Positions 1 through 10,337 of a stretch of 64,000 nt of DNA are shown one piece after another. Numbering within the stretch: position 1 is the stretch's first letter; the number at the start of each line of letters is the position of its first letter. The position numbers and the translations under genes are program-made. The notes below the pieces were generated by a model that did not search any database, was not told where the DNA came from, and saw only the letters and a list, made by a program, of their open reading frames with translations. Origin of the DNA: Prasinococcaceae sp. CCMP 1430 (lineage: Eukaryota > Prasinodermophyta > Palmophyllophyceae > Prasinococcales > Prasinococcaceae); contig RQSC01000026.1 in the NCBI GenBank assembly GCA_013416795.1, forward strand, positions 431,662-495,661. Direction: 5' to 3'.

Positions 1-317
1 ATGTGGCGGCCGCGCATGCACAGGAGGCTATCAAGACACTGCTCGTGTCCGACGCGCTCTTCCGCGCGAAGGACATCGCTGAGCGCAAGCGCTACGTTGC
101 GCTCGTCGAGGGCGTGCGCGAGGCCGGCGGCGAGGTGCTCATCTTCAGCAGCGCTCACGTGAGTGGCAAGCAGCTCACACAGCTGAGTGGCGTGGCCGCC
201 GTGCTGCGCTTCCCGCTCCCTGACATCGACGAGCTTGACATGGAGGGTGACATCGTCGAGACGTTCCAGGAGGCGCTTAGGGAGCAGCAGGAGCAGAGCG
301 CTCGGGGCAGGCGCTAG
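1..317 (+). CDS. PELO: Protein pelota/Dom34, C-terminal part (5' partial)
   Basis: Pelota (Dom34) is an eRF1-like factor that works with Hbs1 to split ribosomes stalled on damaged or stop-less mRNA in the cytoplasm. About the last 104 residues are present; they correspond to the third eRF1-type domain. Diagnostic stretches are IKTLLVSDALFR, IFSSAHVSGKQL and GVAAVLRFPLPDI, followed by the usual short charged tail. The reading frame is open from the left edge of the window to a TAG at 315-317, so the 5' end lies outside. No intron is visible in this piece. Family assignment is firm; whether the first few bases are exon or intron border cannot be seen. Confidence 0.9.
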   Translation, partial: VAAAHAQEAIKTLLVSDALFRAKDIAERKRYVALVEGVREAGGEVLIFSSAHVSGKQLTQLSGVAAVLRFPLPDIDELDMEGDIVETFQEALREQQEQSARGRR

Positions 318-594
318 CCGCAGCGAGCGCGTGCACGAAACCGGTAATAACAGCTGCGCGCGTTCCCGTCAGGCTCGGCTGTCGCCATCATGCACGCGCG
401 CCTGTCCCTGCATTGAGTAGTTACCTTTTTTTTTACGTTGCAGCTGCGTGCTCGGCGCACCGCTCGCGCAACAGCGCGCGGGCGTGGTAGCGCCTCGCCA
501 AAGACAGGTGTCCCCTCACGCGGGCGCCGCGGGGTGGCGCGCGCCTGGCGAGAACAGACGACCGCCGTCTGTACTACCCTCGATGAGAGGACGT
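318..594. other. Convergent spacer between pelota and RPL23
   Basis: This 277-bp stretch separates the stop codons of two genes that face each other. It holds a T-run (425-434) and GC-rich sequence. I see no gene, tRNA or repeat in it; it should hold both 3' UTRs and polyadenylation signals, but I see no clear AATAAA. Confidence 0.6.
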
Positions 595-1261
595 TTAGAC
601 GATGCTGTTGGCGGCCGAGGCGATGCGCGGCCAGAGGTCGGCGCACTCCTTGGCGACCGGGCCCGTGATGGCAGAGCCTGCGCGAAAACAAGGCGAGCGG
701 GGGTGGGGGGTGGGGGGGGGTCACGTCAGTGGGCTGCTCCATGTCGAGGTGGTGGGCTCGCCGAGAGGGAGGAGCACACACGCATGCGCTAGCGCTCAGA
801 TCCGAAAGATGGTATTTTGGTTTGTCACCACGGGCCGCTAGGGCCGTAAGGCTGAGTGGCCGGAGGCCATTCTCATCACCACGCCGCGCTGCGCGCCGCT
901 GCGCGCTGCGCCCGGGCGTGCCGCGCGCACGCACCCTTCATCTCGCCCTTGGCGTTGACGATGACGCCGGCGTTGTCCTCGAAGTAGATGAAGGTGCCGT
1001 CCTTCCGGCGGAAGGGCTTGCGCTGGCGGATGATGACCGCCGGCATGACCTTCTTGCGGAGGTCGGGCTTGCCCTTCTTGACCGTCGCCATCACCATGTC
1101 GCCGGCCGAGCCGTGCGGCAGGCGGTTGAGGCGCGCGCCGGTGCCCGCGACCGCCATGATGTACAGGTTCTTGCCGCCCGAGTTGTCCGCGCAGTTCATG
1201 ACGCCAGCCACGTTCATGGCCGAAGACATCTTGAACTTGTTGCCGGCGGCGCCGCCGCGTC
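595..1261 (-). CDS. RPL23: 60S ribosomal protein L23 (uL14), first exon missing
   Basis: Universal large-subunit protein uL14 of the cytosolic ribosome. Two exons are reconstructed on the minus strand: 1261-935 and 677-595. The 257-bp intron (donor GTGCGT, acceptor CAG) splits a Gly codon. The joined protein contains [61 protein letters not shown] and, from the second exon, [20 protein letters not shown], ending in TAA (595-597). The family normally begins with about five more residues (MSKR-like). These should sit on a short upstream exon, because a CAG acceptor lies immediately before 1261. No such exon is seen before the N at 1332, which suggests it fell into a collapsed gap. Confidence 0.93.
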
Positions 1262-1331
1262 CTGGGCGTGGCGCGCAGAGGTCGCAGGCGGGGGGAGCCG
1301 CGCGCGCGCGTCAGCGAGGCGCTCCGCGGTG

Positions 1332-1332
1332 N
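1332..1332. other. Single N: likely collapsed assembly gap
   Basis: One N separates the incomplete 5' side of RPL23 from the incomplete 3' side of a D-lactate dehydrogenase fragment, both on the minus strand. A single ambiguous base would not explain why both genes stop being recognisable here. Confidence 0.7.
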
Positions 1333-1615
1333 GTGTCCACGAGCACCGGAATCTTGCCGCCCTCCGACGCCGCCGCGATTGCCCTCTCTAGCTGCGAGCT
1401 CTTCTCGCCGGCGGCCTCGTTGTAGCCGCGCGAGTTGAAGAGCATGCCGCAGCAGAGCGAGCCCAGCCCCTCGGGGTACACCACTTCGTAGCCGGCCTTG
1501 CGCAGCAGCGAGTTCATGCGCTTGTGCACCGCGTCGCCGCCCGCGGCCTCGTCGCCGACCGCGGGGCCCATCGTGCGCGTCACGCACGTGGGCAGGTACA
1601 CCACCTTCTTGCGTG
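1333..1615 (-). pseudogene. D-lactate/D-2-hydroxyglutarate dehydrogenase CCG-domain fragment
   Basis: About 94 residues match the cysteine-rich (CCG, iron-sulphur) domain at the C-terminal end of bacterial-type FAD-linked D-lactate or D-2-hydroxyglutarate dehydrogenases. Visible motifs are KKVVYLPTCVTRTMGP, GYEVVYPEGLGSLCCGM and GKIPVLVD; the CCG cysteines are present. The fragment begins at a plausible CAG acceptor just before 1615 and is cut by the N at 1332. The family is usually 500-1000 residues, yet no upstream exon is found in the 990 bp before the next gene, which lies on the other strand. It may be a gene remnant or a misjoined contig piece. The 5' splice boundary is inferred. Confidence 0.6.
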
Positions 1616-1679
1616 CTGCGCCGTCGCCGGCGGCCGCCGGCCCCGCGACCAAAAACGCAGAAACGACGCCCACTCAAAT

Positions 1680-2606
1680 CCAACAAATCAAGTGCATTCG
1701 GACGTGAGAAAACAGATCGCCCGGTCGAAATGCGAGCAATCCGCGTTTTCGAAGGCGGCGGCGCGGATTTCGATGAGCGGGCGGGCGCGCCCGAACCCAA
1801 ACTTCGTTCCCGCCGCACGCCGCGCATTCGGACGCATTTTGAGCTACGAATATTCAATAGGGTCTGTGATACGACGCGAAGAAATGCATATTATCATGGA
1901 TCTCAATAGTATATTTAGGGTGAGATGAGCAGGAGGGGGTGGGGCCAAAAAAAAAAAAAAAGGGGACAGGCGCGTCCGAAAGGCTTTCTAACGTTCGTAT
2001 GTGTAAGAGGGTCTGCATCACAGCGCTCAGCTCAGCCCCGCAGTGACAATGATATGAAATAAATGCATTTTTGGTGGATTTTTTTTTGGCTGGAGCGCGG
2101 ATGGTTGCGGTTTGACCTTAAAGTTTCCCTCGCTGCTCGAATTTGCTCCTGGTCGCGTCGTGCACCGGATCGGGTGGCAGCGAGTGCGCGCGCGCGCGTG
2201 GGGGGGCGCGGGAAGAGGAGCGCCGGGCCGCGCACGGGGAGGCGCGCGGAGACGCGCGGGTCCCCTCGGCGAGTGGTTTAGAAACTCTCGCAGGCAGGCC
2301 ACACCGCACGCGGCGCACGCCGGGGAGTCCGCGCCGGGGCCCGCTCGCGCCCGCCCGTCGCGCGCGCGCGCGTGCGTAGCGGCCCGAGCGCGGGGCACGC
2401 CCGTGCGCGGCGCCGGCGGTGCCCGCGGCCGCGAGGCCCGCGTGGCGCGAGCGTATCGCAAAGAGGAAAGAGTTTGGGTGGTCGAGAAGGGCGTCTCAAG
2501 TCCGCGCCGCTTTCCGGCGCCGGCCTCGAGCCCGCGTCGCTGCAACGGGGGGCGCGTTCCGCGCGTTTCCGCGCGCAGCAGAGGGGGAACACACAGAGGC
2601 GCGGCG
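1680..2606. promoter_or_regulatory. Spacer upstream of the Hsp40 gene
   Basis: This 0.9-kb non-coding stretch precedes the DNAJB13-like gene. It includes a relatively AT-rich block near 1840-1930, a 15-base A run (1947-1961), a T run near 2080-2086 and alternating CG runs. No conserved coding sequence is seen on either strand; in particular there is no continuation of the D-lactate dehydrogenase fragment. The core promoter probably lies in the last few hundred bases. Confidence 0.5.
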
Positions 2607-3812
2607 ATGACGCCCGCCGTGTCGGACGGGGCGGACTACTACGCCGCGTTGGGTCTCACACGTTCGGCCACCGCCGACGCGGTGAGCAACGCGTACCGCA
2701 CTGCCGCCCTCAAGCATCACCCGGACAAGAACGACGGTGACGACAAGGATGTGGAAACAAAGGTGGCCGCTGCCGAGAACTTCGCGTCGGTCGCTGAGGC
2801 GTACTACGTGCTGTCCAAGCCCAAGCTCAAAGCCGTCTACGATCTCAAGGGCGAGGAAGGGCTCAAGGACGCCGGGTTGCTCAGCGATGTAAGTGCCAGC
2901 GCCAGCTGCAAACTGTGCGCGCTCGGGCGTGCGCGTGCGCACGCGCGCGCCCCTCAAGCGCGCCGCGTCGCGCTACGTCTCGCCGCGTTGACGCGCTCCG
3001 CCGGCGCGCTCGCTGGCATGCGCTGACGAACTCGCGCCTGCCCGCATCCGCAGTGGGATGGTGACGCCATGAGTGTGTTCGAGCGCTTCTTCGGTACGGA
3101 CAACCCCTTTGCAGCGCTCGAAGAGATCTCCGATGCGATGGAGTCGATGGCGGCCACCCGCAGCGGCATCCGCACCAAGACGGGCAAGGCCAAGGTGTAC
3201 GCCGTCGAGGCCACCTTCGAGGAGTGCTTCGCCGGCTGTACCAAGCGCGCGCTACACAAGCGCAAGGTGGTCAAGGAGAACGGTGCGGCCGCGGTGGAGG
3301 ACGCCGTGCTTACCATCGAAATCAAGCCCGGCGCGGCGCCCGGCACGCGCTACGTGTTCGAGGGCGCAGGCAACCGCGCTCCCGGCATGGAGCCCGGCCC
3401 GGTGGTGTACGTGCTCAAGGCGACGCCGCACGCGTCGTTCACGCGCAAGGGTGACGACCTGGTGCACACGGCACGGTTGCCGCTGTACAAGGCGCTCGCG
3501 GGTGCCACTCTTGAGCTGTCGGGCATCGACGGCGCGGCGCTGTGCGTCTCGGTGGGTGGCGTGGTGAAGCCCGGCGACTGCCAGACGCTGCGTGGCGCGG
3601 GGATGCCCACGGCAGGGGGAGGCCGCGGCGACCTGCACGTGATTTTCGAGGTGGTGTACCCCTCAAGCCTCTCAGTGATCCAGAAGGAGCTGCTCAAGGC
3701 GGCCTTCTTCCTGCCCGAAAAAGCGACTCCCGCGCAGACGGCCGCCGTCGACGCCTTCCTGGGAGCCTTCGCGGACTACAACGCAGGCTGGGCGGGAGGC
3801 TTCAAGATGTGA
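2607..3812 (+). CDS. Type II DnaJ/Hsp40 protein, DNAJB13-like
   Basis: Co-chaperone that stimulates Hsp70. Two exons, 2607-2888 and 3054-3812, flank a 165-bp intron (GTAAGT...CAG, phase 0); the product is 346 residues. An N-terminal J domain carries HPD at residues 38-40. There is no cysteine-rich zinc finger, so it is type II, and the rest is a two-barrel DnaJ C-terminal region. The segment FERFFGTDNPFAALEEI, EECFAGCTKRALHKRK and IEIKPGAAPGTRYVFEG resembles DNAJB13, the radial-spoke Hsp40 of motile cilia, more than the general DNAJB1 type. The ciliary role is an inference from that likeness. The ATG is the first in frame and begins a complete J domain. The neighbour downstream is convergent. 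Confidence 0.9.
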
Positions 3813-4176
3813 GGCAACGTAGACGCGTACGGCACGCGACGGCCCTTGTAAAGAACGACAGAAACTGCCTTCAATACGACTGCGAGACTCGCGCGAGGGC
3901 CGCGCAGGCCCACGGCTGTCGGCGTCGGAGAGCATACAATCCAATCTGGTCTTAATGAGTACATACAGAGGATGAGTCTATGACCGTCGGGCTGTTGCGA
4001 CGACAGCGTGGGGGCGCCAGACCGGCGTTGGCGCGCTCCCAAATGTGCTATAATCGTACAATGGGCGCGTTGTGCGCGCGCTTGCGCTGCAATGTGGCGC
4101 GGCCGATGCACCGCGGCTGTCAGCCAGCGGGTGCCCGCGCAAACACCTCCGAGGTGCGGTTGCGCGCTGCCGGCGC
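3813..4176. other. Convergent spacer, DnaJ / NYC1
   Basis: 364 bp between two facing stop codons. No gene is seen. It should carry both 3' UTRs. Confidence 0.5.
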
Positions 4177-5534
4177 TCACAGTGTGTGCTCGATGGCCTC
4201 CATCGCCGCGCCCAGTGCCTGGGTCACGGTCGCAGCCACCACGCTGCCGCTGGAGGCGTCGCCGTCGTACGAGAGCGCCACGAAGCAGCTGGCCACCGAC
4301 GTCGCGAAGAGCCACGCCCACGCCGGTGCGGGCAGCGCGTCGGAAGCGGCGTCGAAGCCGCGCGGACGCCAGTCGGCGCGCAGAACGCCGCTCGCGGACC
4401 GCCTCTCCCAACGCTTGAGGCGCTCGGCCTCCGACTTGTAGATTCGGCGTCCCTCGGCATCAAACCATCGCCCACGGCGCGCCCACGCGCCGAGAATGGC
4501 GCCGGCGATGCGGAAGGGGGTGAGGTAGGCGATGTGCGACGACGGCGCGCGCGCCTCGCGGATGCGCGGCACGAGCGCGCGCGCCACCGTCTCGGGCTGT
4601 TCGCAGATGACGTTGAACGCCTGCCGCATCTCGGGCGTTGTGTCGCGAAGCAGGAGGTCGGTGAGCACCATGCCCGGGCTCACCGAGTGGATGCCCACGC
4701 GCTCGGCCAGCCCCGCGGCGTGGATCTCGTTCACCAGTGTCTTTTTCAGCTGCATCATTCCCGCCTTGGTCGCGCCGTACGCGGCCGTGCCTGGGCTGGC
4801 GGAGCCGTCGCCGCCGCGCCCCGTCAGGTTGAAGACGTGGCCGCCGCCGCCCTCCTGATCCCGCATGAGCTCCGCTGCCGCCTTAGTGCACAGCATTGCG
4901 CCCAGGAGGTTGGTCCCGGAGACGCCCGCCAGCTCTTTCCCCGTGCATTGGAGCAGCGGCTTGTTGCCCGGATTGAAGCCGGCGTTGTTGACCCACACGT
5001 CCACACGACGGACGCGCGCCTTGACGGCGCGCGCGAGCGCTTCCACGTCGGTGGGGTTCGCCACGTCGCAGCACAGGCCGTAGATGGCGCCCGCGTCGAC
5101 GTCCTCGAGCGCGCGCAGCTCGGCCACGGCGGCCTTGAGCGACTCGCGCGTGCGCGAGACGATGACGACGGTGTCGCCCCGCAGCGCGAACTCGCGCGCG
5201 AGCGCCTTGCCGAGCCCGCGCGACGCGCCGGTCACGACCACGCTCAGCCCGCCTGCCGGCTGCTGCGCGAGGCGCGAGGTGCCATCGGCGAGCCACGCGA
5301 GCGCGTGCGCCACGACCAGCGCGCCGCCCAGTCCGTACCCACCCCAGAACGTCTCTGTGACGCCGAGCAGCGCGCCGCCCGCGCACAGCGTCGTCGCCGC
5401 CTGGGCCAGCTTCTGCGTGCTCTCGCGCCGGCGCTCCCTCGCATACTCCTCGATCGCGCCGCCGTGGTCGGCGCCCGCCTCGCTCGCGGCCCGCCCGGCT
5501 CCCGCGCGCCTCGCGACGTGGCCGGGGCGCGCCG
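4177..5534 (-). CDS. NYC1: Chlorophyll b reductase, NYC1-type SDR (5' partial)
   Basis: Short-chain dehydrogenase that in plants reduces chlorophyll b to 7-hydroxymethyl chlorophyll a in thylakoids, the first step of LHCII and chlorophyll b breakdown. Classical SDR features are visible: the cofactor loop TGASRGLG, NNAG, and the catalytic YGATK. The family-specific stretches FNVICEQPETVARALVPR, YLTPFRI and RGRWFDAEGR follow. A hydrophobic segment precedes the SDR core (CAGGALLGVTETFW...) and another lies near the C-terminus (APAWAWLFATSVASCF). Membrane segments fit NYC1 better than soluble NOL. The stop is TGA at 4177-4179. The N-terminus and any transit peptide are lost in the adjacent 201-N gap. 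NYC1-like proteins also occur in algae lacking chlorophyll b, so substrate is inferred. Confidence 0.88.
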
Positions 5535-5735
5535 NNNNNNNNNNNNNNNNNNNNNNNNNNNNNNNNNNNNNNNNNNNNNNNNNNNNNNNNNNNNNNNNNN
5601 NNNNNNNNNNNNNNNNNNNNNNNNNNNNNNNNNNNNNNNNNNNNNNNNNNNNNNNNNNNNNNNNNNNNNNNNNNNNNNNNNNNNNNNNNNNNNNNNNNNN
5701 NNNNNNNNNNNNNNNNNNNNNNNNNNNNNNNNNNN
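5535..5735. other. Assembly gap (201 N)
   Basis: A run of 201 undetermined bases. It removes the start of the NYC1-type gene and part of the shared upstream region. Confidence 0.99.
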
Positions 5736-7005
5736 CGGCGCGCGCCTCCCCCCCCGCCCCCGAAACGCACCCCGAACCCGCAACCCTTCCCACATCTGAA
5801 TGCAAATCAAACAGAGACCCTACATTTGTAAAACCCCAAATACGAGCCGCCTCGCGGGCGCGCGCGCGCGAAAACGCCCCCGCACCGGGAAAAGCGCGCG
5901 CCCAGCGTTCGCGCGCGCGCGCGCGCTTTTTGCCCCATGGGGACACGCAAACAGCCAAACACGCGCACGCGCGTGACGTGGAGTTTTCGGACTGGCAAAT
6001 TTCAAAAATCGAATCGCAAACCTGAACCCGAAGCGCGCGCGCGCGCGCCCCGACGGCGCGGCGCTCCGCGCGTCCGAACCATCTGAAACGCCGACACGCG
6101 TCCCGCGTGTGAAACCCTATGACACGAATAACCCCAATTGCGTCGGAGGGAGCGATGGCGGGTGGCGGGGCGAAGGGGCACGCACTCACAGACAGCGGCG
6201 CGGGGGTGCCGCTGTTCGAGGCGGGGGGCGCAGGGAGGTGCCGCCGAGCGGCAGTGAGGGGCCGAGTTGATCGACGTGGCGCGCGCTGGGGCCGCCGCCT
6301 GCGCCCGCGCCGCGGCACGGCGCTGACGAGGCCCGGAGCTCCGCGAGGCGAGGTGTCAAGGCGCGTGCCGCGGGGCGGTGACGGTGGCGCTGTCGTGCGA
6401 TTGACGTGCGTTTTTTTGACGTCAGGCAGCGTCAGACAGAGAGGGCTCAGGCGGGCGTGTGACCGTGACGTGACGACAGTCTGTGACGCGCATTTGGGGT
6501 TGTTGTGATGGTACAGTACGCGGCACCATCTGATGGTAGGATAGGGTTTCGTATATCGGTCATTTGATCTGAGTTTGAATGGAATTCTACGCGGTGTGGT
6601 TCGGGTTTGGTTTTGGGAACGCGCGGGGCCGGGCCGGCGCGCCAGATTCGGATGCGTCCGCGGCGGCGAGGCGGGAGCGCGAAAGAGCCAGTCTTTTTCC
6701 CGGTCAACGCGAACGTAGGAACGAAAGAAGGAGAGCCGATGTCAGTTCGGACTCGGGAATTAGTGCCGGGTGGGGGCGGACGCGTGTTTTCGAAGCGAGG
6801 CCGGGCGCCAGCCGGCCAACCAGCGCCGAGTGCCACACCGCGCGCGGCGACGAGAGCGATCGGCCGGTGGGTGGGGTGGCTCAGCGAGGGGGGGGGGGGG
6901 GGGGGGGGGCGCAGACGTTCGGGCGGAGGCGGCGGCTGCGGAGGCGGTCGGTGCGGGCGAGGCGGCCGGCAGGGGCGTGCGGGCGAGCGGGCGGTGGCGG
7001 CGGCC
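5736..7005. promoter_or_regulatory. Divergent spacer NYC1 / TBCA
   Basis: Roughly 1.27 kb with no convincing coding sequence. Features seen are long CG-dinucleotide runs near 5850-5930, a palindromic CRE-like octamer TGACGTCA at 6417-6424, and a 22-base G run at 6888-6909 that ends 96 bp before the TBCA start codon. Long open frames here exist only because stop codons are rare at this base composition. Confidence 0.5.
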
Positions 7006-7725
7006 ATGGCGGACGCCGCCAAGGCGCTGCGCATCGTGGCGGGGTCGCTCAAGCGCACCACCAAGGAGCTCGCGGCGTACCACAAGGAGAAGGTGAGTGC
7101 TCGCTTGAGGGAGATGGGGTCGCGCGTGGAGCGCGCGAGCGCGACGAGCGCAGCAGCCGGACACCGCTGGAGCGTGTGCGCACGCCAACGGGAGGAGGTG
7201 TGCGGCGCATTGCTGCGGCGACCACGCGCGCTCTGACGGCGCCCGCCCGCCCGCCCGCCCGTCGCGCGCGCGCGCGCGCAGGCCGCAGAGGAGGAGAAGA
7301 TCGAGAGCATGAAGGCCGCTGGCGCCGACGCGCACGACATCAAGCAGCAGCAGAACGTGCTCGGCGAGACTCTCATGATGATCCCTGACTGCACCACTCG
7401 GCTGAGGGGCACGCTCGAGCACACTGAGGACACCATCGTGCGTGCGCGCCTCGCGGCTGCCGCATCGGGGCCGTGCTGGAGCGCGGGAGCGCGAGCGCGC
7501 CGGCGGCGCCGCCGCGCGCTGCGTTCGCACGACGGCTGACTCGACGCGCGCGCGCGCGCCCCCGCTCTCGTGCGCGCTCGCCCGCGGCGCCTCGTCGCTC
7601 GCCTGGCGATCGGCGACCCGCAGGCCGAGCACGAAGGCGACGTCGATGCTGAGAGCGAGGAGCTCGCCGCCGCAAAGGAGGCCGTCGAAGCTGCCAAGGC
7701 CGCCCTAGGGGACGAGGAGGAGTAG
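7006..7725 (+). CDS. TBCA: Tubulin-specific chaperone A (cofactor A)
   Basis: Small cytosolic three-helix protein that binds beta-tubulin released from CCT and passes it to the tubulin folding pathway. Three exons, 7006-7092, 7282-7437 and 7624-7725, are joined in phase 0 to give 114 residues, the usual family length. Donors are GTGAGT and GTGCGT, acceptors CAG. Recognisable stretches are LKRTTKELAAYHKEK, EEEKIESMKAAGADAHDIK and the hallmark MMIPDCTTRL. The acidic alanine-rich C-terminus (from AEHEGDVDAE) ends in TAG. The ATG sits in a good context (gcggccATGG). Conservation across all three exons makes the model firm. Confidence 0.93.
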
Positions 7726-7907
7726 TGGACGCGGCGGCGCGAGCGAGCGACCGCCGCGCGAGCTCGGGCAAAATCCGTTTCCGAACATTTTCGCCGCAAG
7801 AGCGCTCACGCATGCTGGGGAGCGCGTTGGAGGGGGTGCGCGCAGGCTGGCCGCGCGCGCGGCCCCGCGCGCCGAGCGAGCACGTTCTCGTCCAGGTCGT
7901 GTGTTTC

Positions 7908-9064
7908 TTACGACGATGGATGTCGCCTCTGCGGCCTTTCTGGCACGGGCACGATGCTGTCCGCGTTGCTGTCCTCGCCGGTTATGATGTTGAACGCCTG
8001 GCAGCTCTTCTTCTCGTACAGGTTGCGGGCGCGCATGGCGCCGCGGTAGCGCACGCAGTCATCCTGGAACTTGAGCTCCGCGCCCTCGGTGGTGTCGTTG
8101 TAGCGTAGTGTGATGGGGTTGTAGTCCACGCTCGACGTGTTGTTTCTGGCGACGTTGCGCTCCTGCAGCCTTCTCGCAGCATCAGCGTCCCGTCTGGCCT
8201 CGTCCTGCGGCGCGAGCGCGTGCACGGCGGGCGCGCGCTCGAGTCAGTACCGCTGCTCCCTCTGACAGGCTGCCACTTTCGTAATCGCCGTAAAAGGCGC
8301 GCGCACACACACGTGCGTGCGCGCACACCGAGCAGCCGCAGCGATGCCGCGGACGACCCGTGGGCGAGCCGCCGAGTGCGTGCGGCGCGCGCGAGCACGG
8401 AGTGGGAGAGCCCGCGCATCGACCTCAAGGCCGCGGACGAAATCGCACGCGTTCGCACCCCGCATCCTCCTCACCTGCCGCGCTTGATAGCGTGCCTGCT
8501 CTCTGTTGTAAGTGTCTTGACGCTTGCGCGCGTACTTGATCTGTCTGTCGAGCATGCGGCCGATGTTCTCGGCGTGCTCGACCTTGGCCATGTCCCGCGT
8601 GAAGCGCTCGCGATCGTCCATGTACGACAGCGACTCCTCATCAGGCCTCACGGGATCCTGGTGCACCTCGGCGCGCCAGTGTGATTCTCGCCGCGATGCG
8701 AGGCGCGTCTGCGGGTGGGGTGGGAAGAGGGAGTGCGCATGCAGCCGGTCAAGAAGCGCCAGGGGTGGGACGCGGGTCAGCGAGTCGGTGTTGCAAACAC
8801 CAGTTGTGCGGGTGAAGCCGGGAGGCGCGATGCGTGTCGCGTCGCGAGCATGGGTGCCAGGGCGGACGTGACTACGGGCGGGCGCACCTTCTCAAGTGAG
8901 TCCTTGTTCGCTGGCCGCTTGAACGACTCGCGTGTGCGCTCAATGGGCTGGGTGCCGACGAACGGGTAGCCAAACGGCGGCGGTGGAGGGCGCTGCCGCC
9001 GCTGCGGCAGGAAGTCACCGTGCGGACTCGATGACCGCTCCGAGGGCGCACCCCGGCGGCTCAT
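7908..9064 (-). CDS. Unrecognised small charged protein, possibly ciliary
   Basis: Three exons, 9064-8888, 8657-8475 and 8204-7908, join in phase 0 (donors GTGCGC and GTGAGG, acceptors CAG) to give about 218 residues. I do not recognise the family. The protein has a basic, proline-rich N-terminus with FGYPFVGTQPIERTRESFK, a central charged helix (IKYARKRQDTYNREQARYQ, EARRDADAARRLQERN) and a conserved-looking end with YNPITLRYNDTTEG and CVRYRGAMRARNLYEKK. Such short charged helical proteins with NPIT motifs are common among flagellar-associated proteins, but that link is a guess. No signal peptide or membrane segment is visible. For exon 2, an alternative acceptor three codons upstream is possible. 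Confidence 0.65.
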
Positions 9065-10337
9065 GGCGCCACCGCACGCTGCCGCCGCCGCCTCTGCCTC
9101 TGCCACGCGCCGTGCGTGCTGGCACTCCCGCGGCGCCGCGGCGTCGCGGCGCTGCTGCGCGCAGCGCGAGGCGCGAGGCGCAGAGTGCCAGGCAGTCCCC
9201 AGCCCCCCCCCCCTCCCCCTGCTAGAGCGCGCCTCTCTCGCACGTGCGCGTTCTGCCGCGCGCCCAGCCAACCGACCAACCACCCAACCAACCAACCAAC
9301 AAACCAACCAACCTCACCCTCGCTCTCACCCCGCCGCAACTCTCCACCCCCTTCACCCCCTAGCTGCCCGCCTGCCCACGCCCACGCGCGCGCGTGTGTG
9401 CCCGCGCACACACCCACGCACGCGTGCGTGCGCGCGCTCTGGTTCATACCCGCGTCAGCCTGCTGACACCACCCCGCGCATCGCATGCTCCGCGCTGCCA
9501 GCCGCATCGGCTTGTATCGATGCTTGCATGTGCACGTACAGTACAGTCCCCAACCCCAACCCCGGACACCGCCGCGAGCACTGAATACCACGTCATCACG
9601 ACGTCGTATGTAAACCCTCATACTTACCTCAATACAGCCGCACACGCAGCAAAGCACGGCACAGGAGAGGGCCGTTGGGAGGGACCGGGCAGCGCCGGCT
9701 GCCCGCGCGCGCCCACGGGCGACAATTTTTTCCGGATTCCGTACAAAGCGCGCATTCCCAGATAATTCCATGGAATCCGTGGAATCCATGACGTCAGAAC
9801 GCAACTGAGGACGGGAGCCGCCGTCCGTGGGTGGTCGCGGAGCGGCAGTCGTCGCGCTCCGCTCCGCGCGATTTTTGTCTCTTTTTTTTTCCCATCGCTT
9901 CCAGGCATGGCCGAAGAAGTGCGTCGCCGGCCTCACCGACCGCCTTTTTTTTTTTTTTTTTGGCGCCGCGCCCGCAGCGGCGCGCGCATGTTTTTTTCGC
10001 GCGCGCCGCGCGCGCGACATTTTCCGCGTACAATTTTGTATTCCGACCGTTGGTTGGTTGGTCGGGGGCATCGCGCGCGTCGGAGGTCAAACAATATGTG
10101 GTGCGCGCGCCCGCCGCGGGCCGAACCGACGGACAGGCGCGCATTTCGGTGCGCGCGCGCCGCAGGGTGGGGCGCGCAGAGGGAGCGTGTTTGAAAGCGT
10201 CGCCCGGGCGGACGCGCGCCACCCGGGGGGGCGAACGCGTGGGTGGGGTGGGGGTGGGGGTGGGGGCGGCACACCGCGCGCGGCGCAGCGACGCGGTGGC
10301 GCGGCGCGCGTGCGCGAGCGCCGCAGCGAGCGCCGCG
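9065..10337. promoter_or_regulatory. Divergent spacer upstream of NUF2
   Basis: About 1.27 kb without recognisable genes. It contains a CCAA tetranucleotide microsatellite (9268-9313), a 12-bp palindrome ATTCCATGGAAT (9765-9776) with repeated GGAATCC nearby, a CRE-like TGACGTCA (9789-9796), and T runs near 9890 and 9945-9961 set in CG-rich DNA. Confidence 0.5.

Noticed and set aside
5736-6318. Upstream extension of the NYC1 frame beyond the 201-N gap
   Set aside because: The sequence is promoter-like with CG runs and shows no reductase homology; continuity across Ns is artificial.
9268-9313. CCAA repeat as telomere-like DNA
   Set aside because: The unit is a tetranucleotide microsatellite, not a telomeric TTTAGGG or TTAGGG repeat, and genes lie on both sides.
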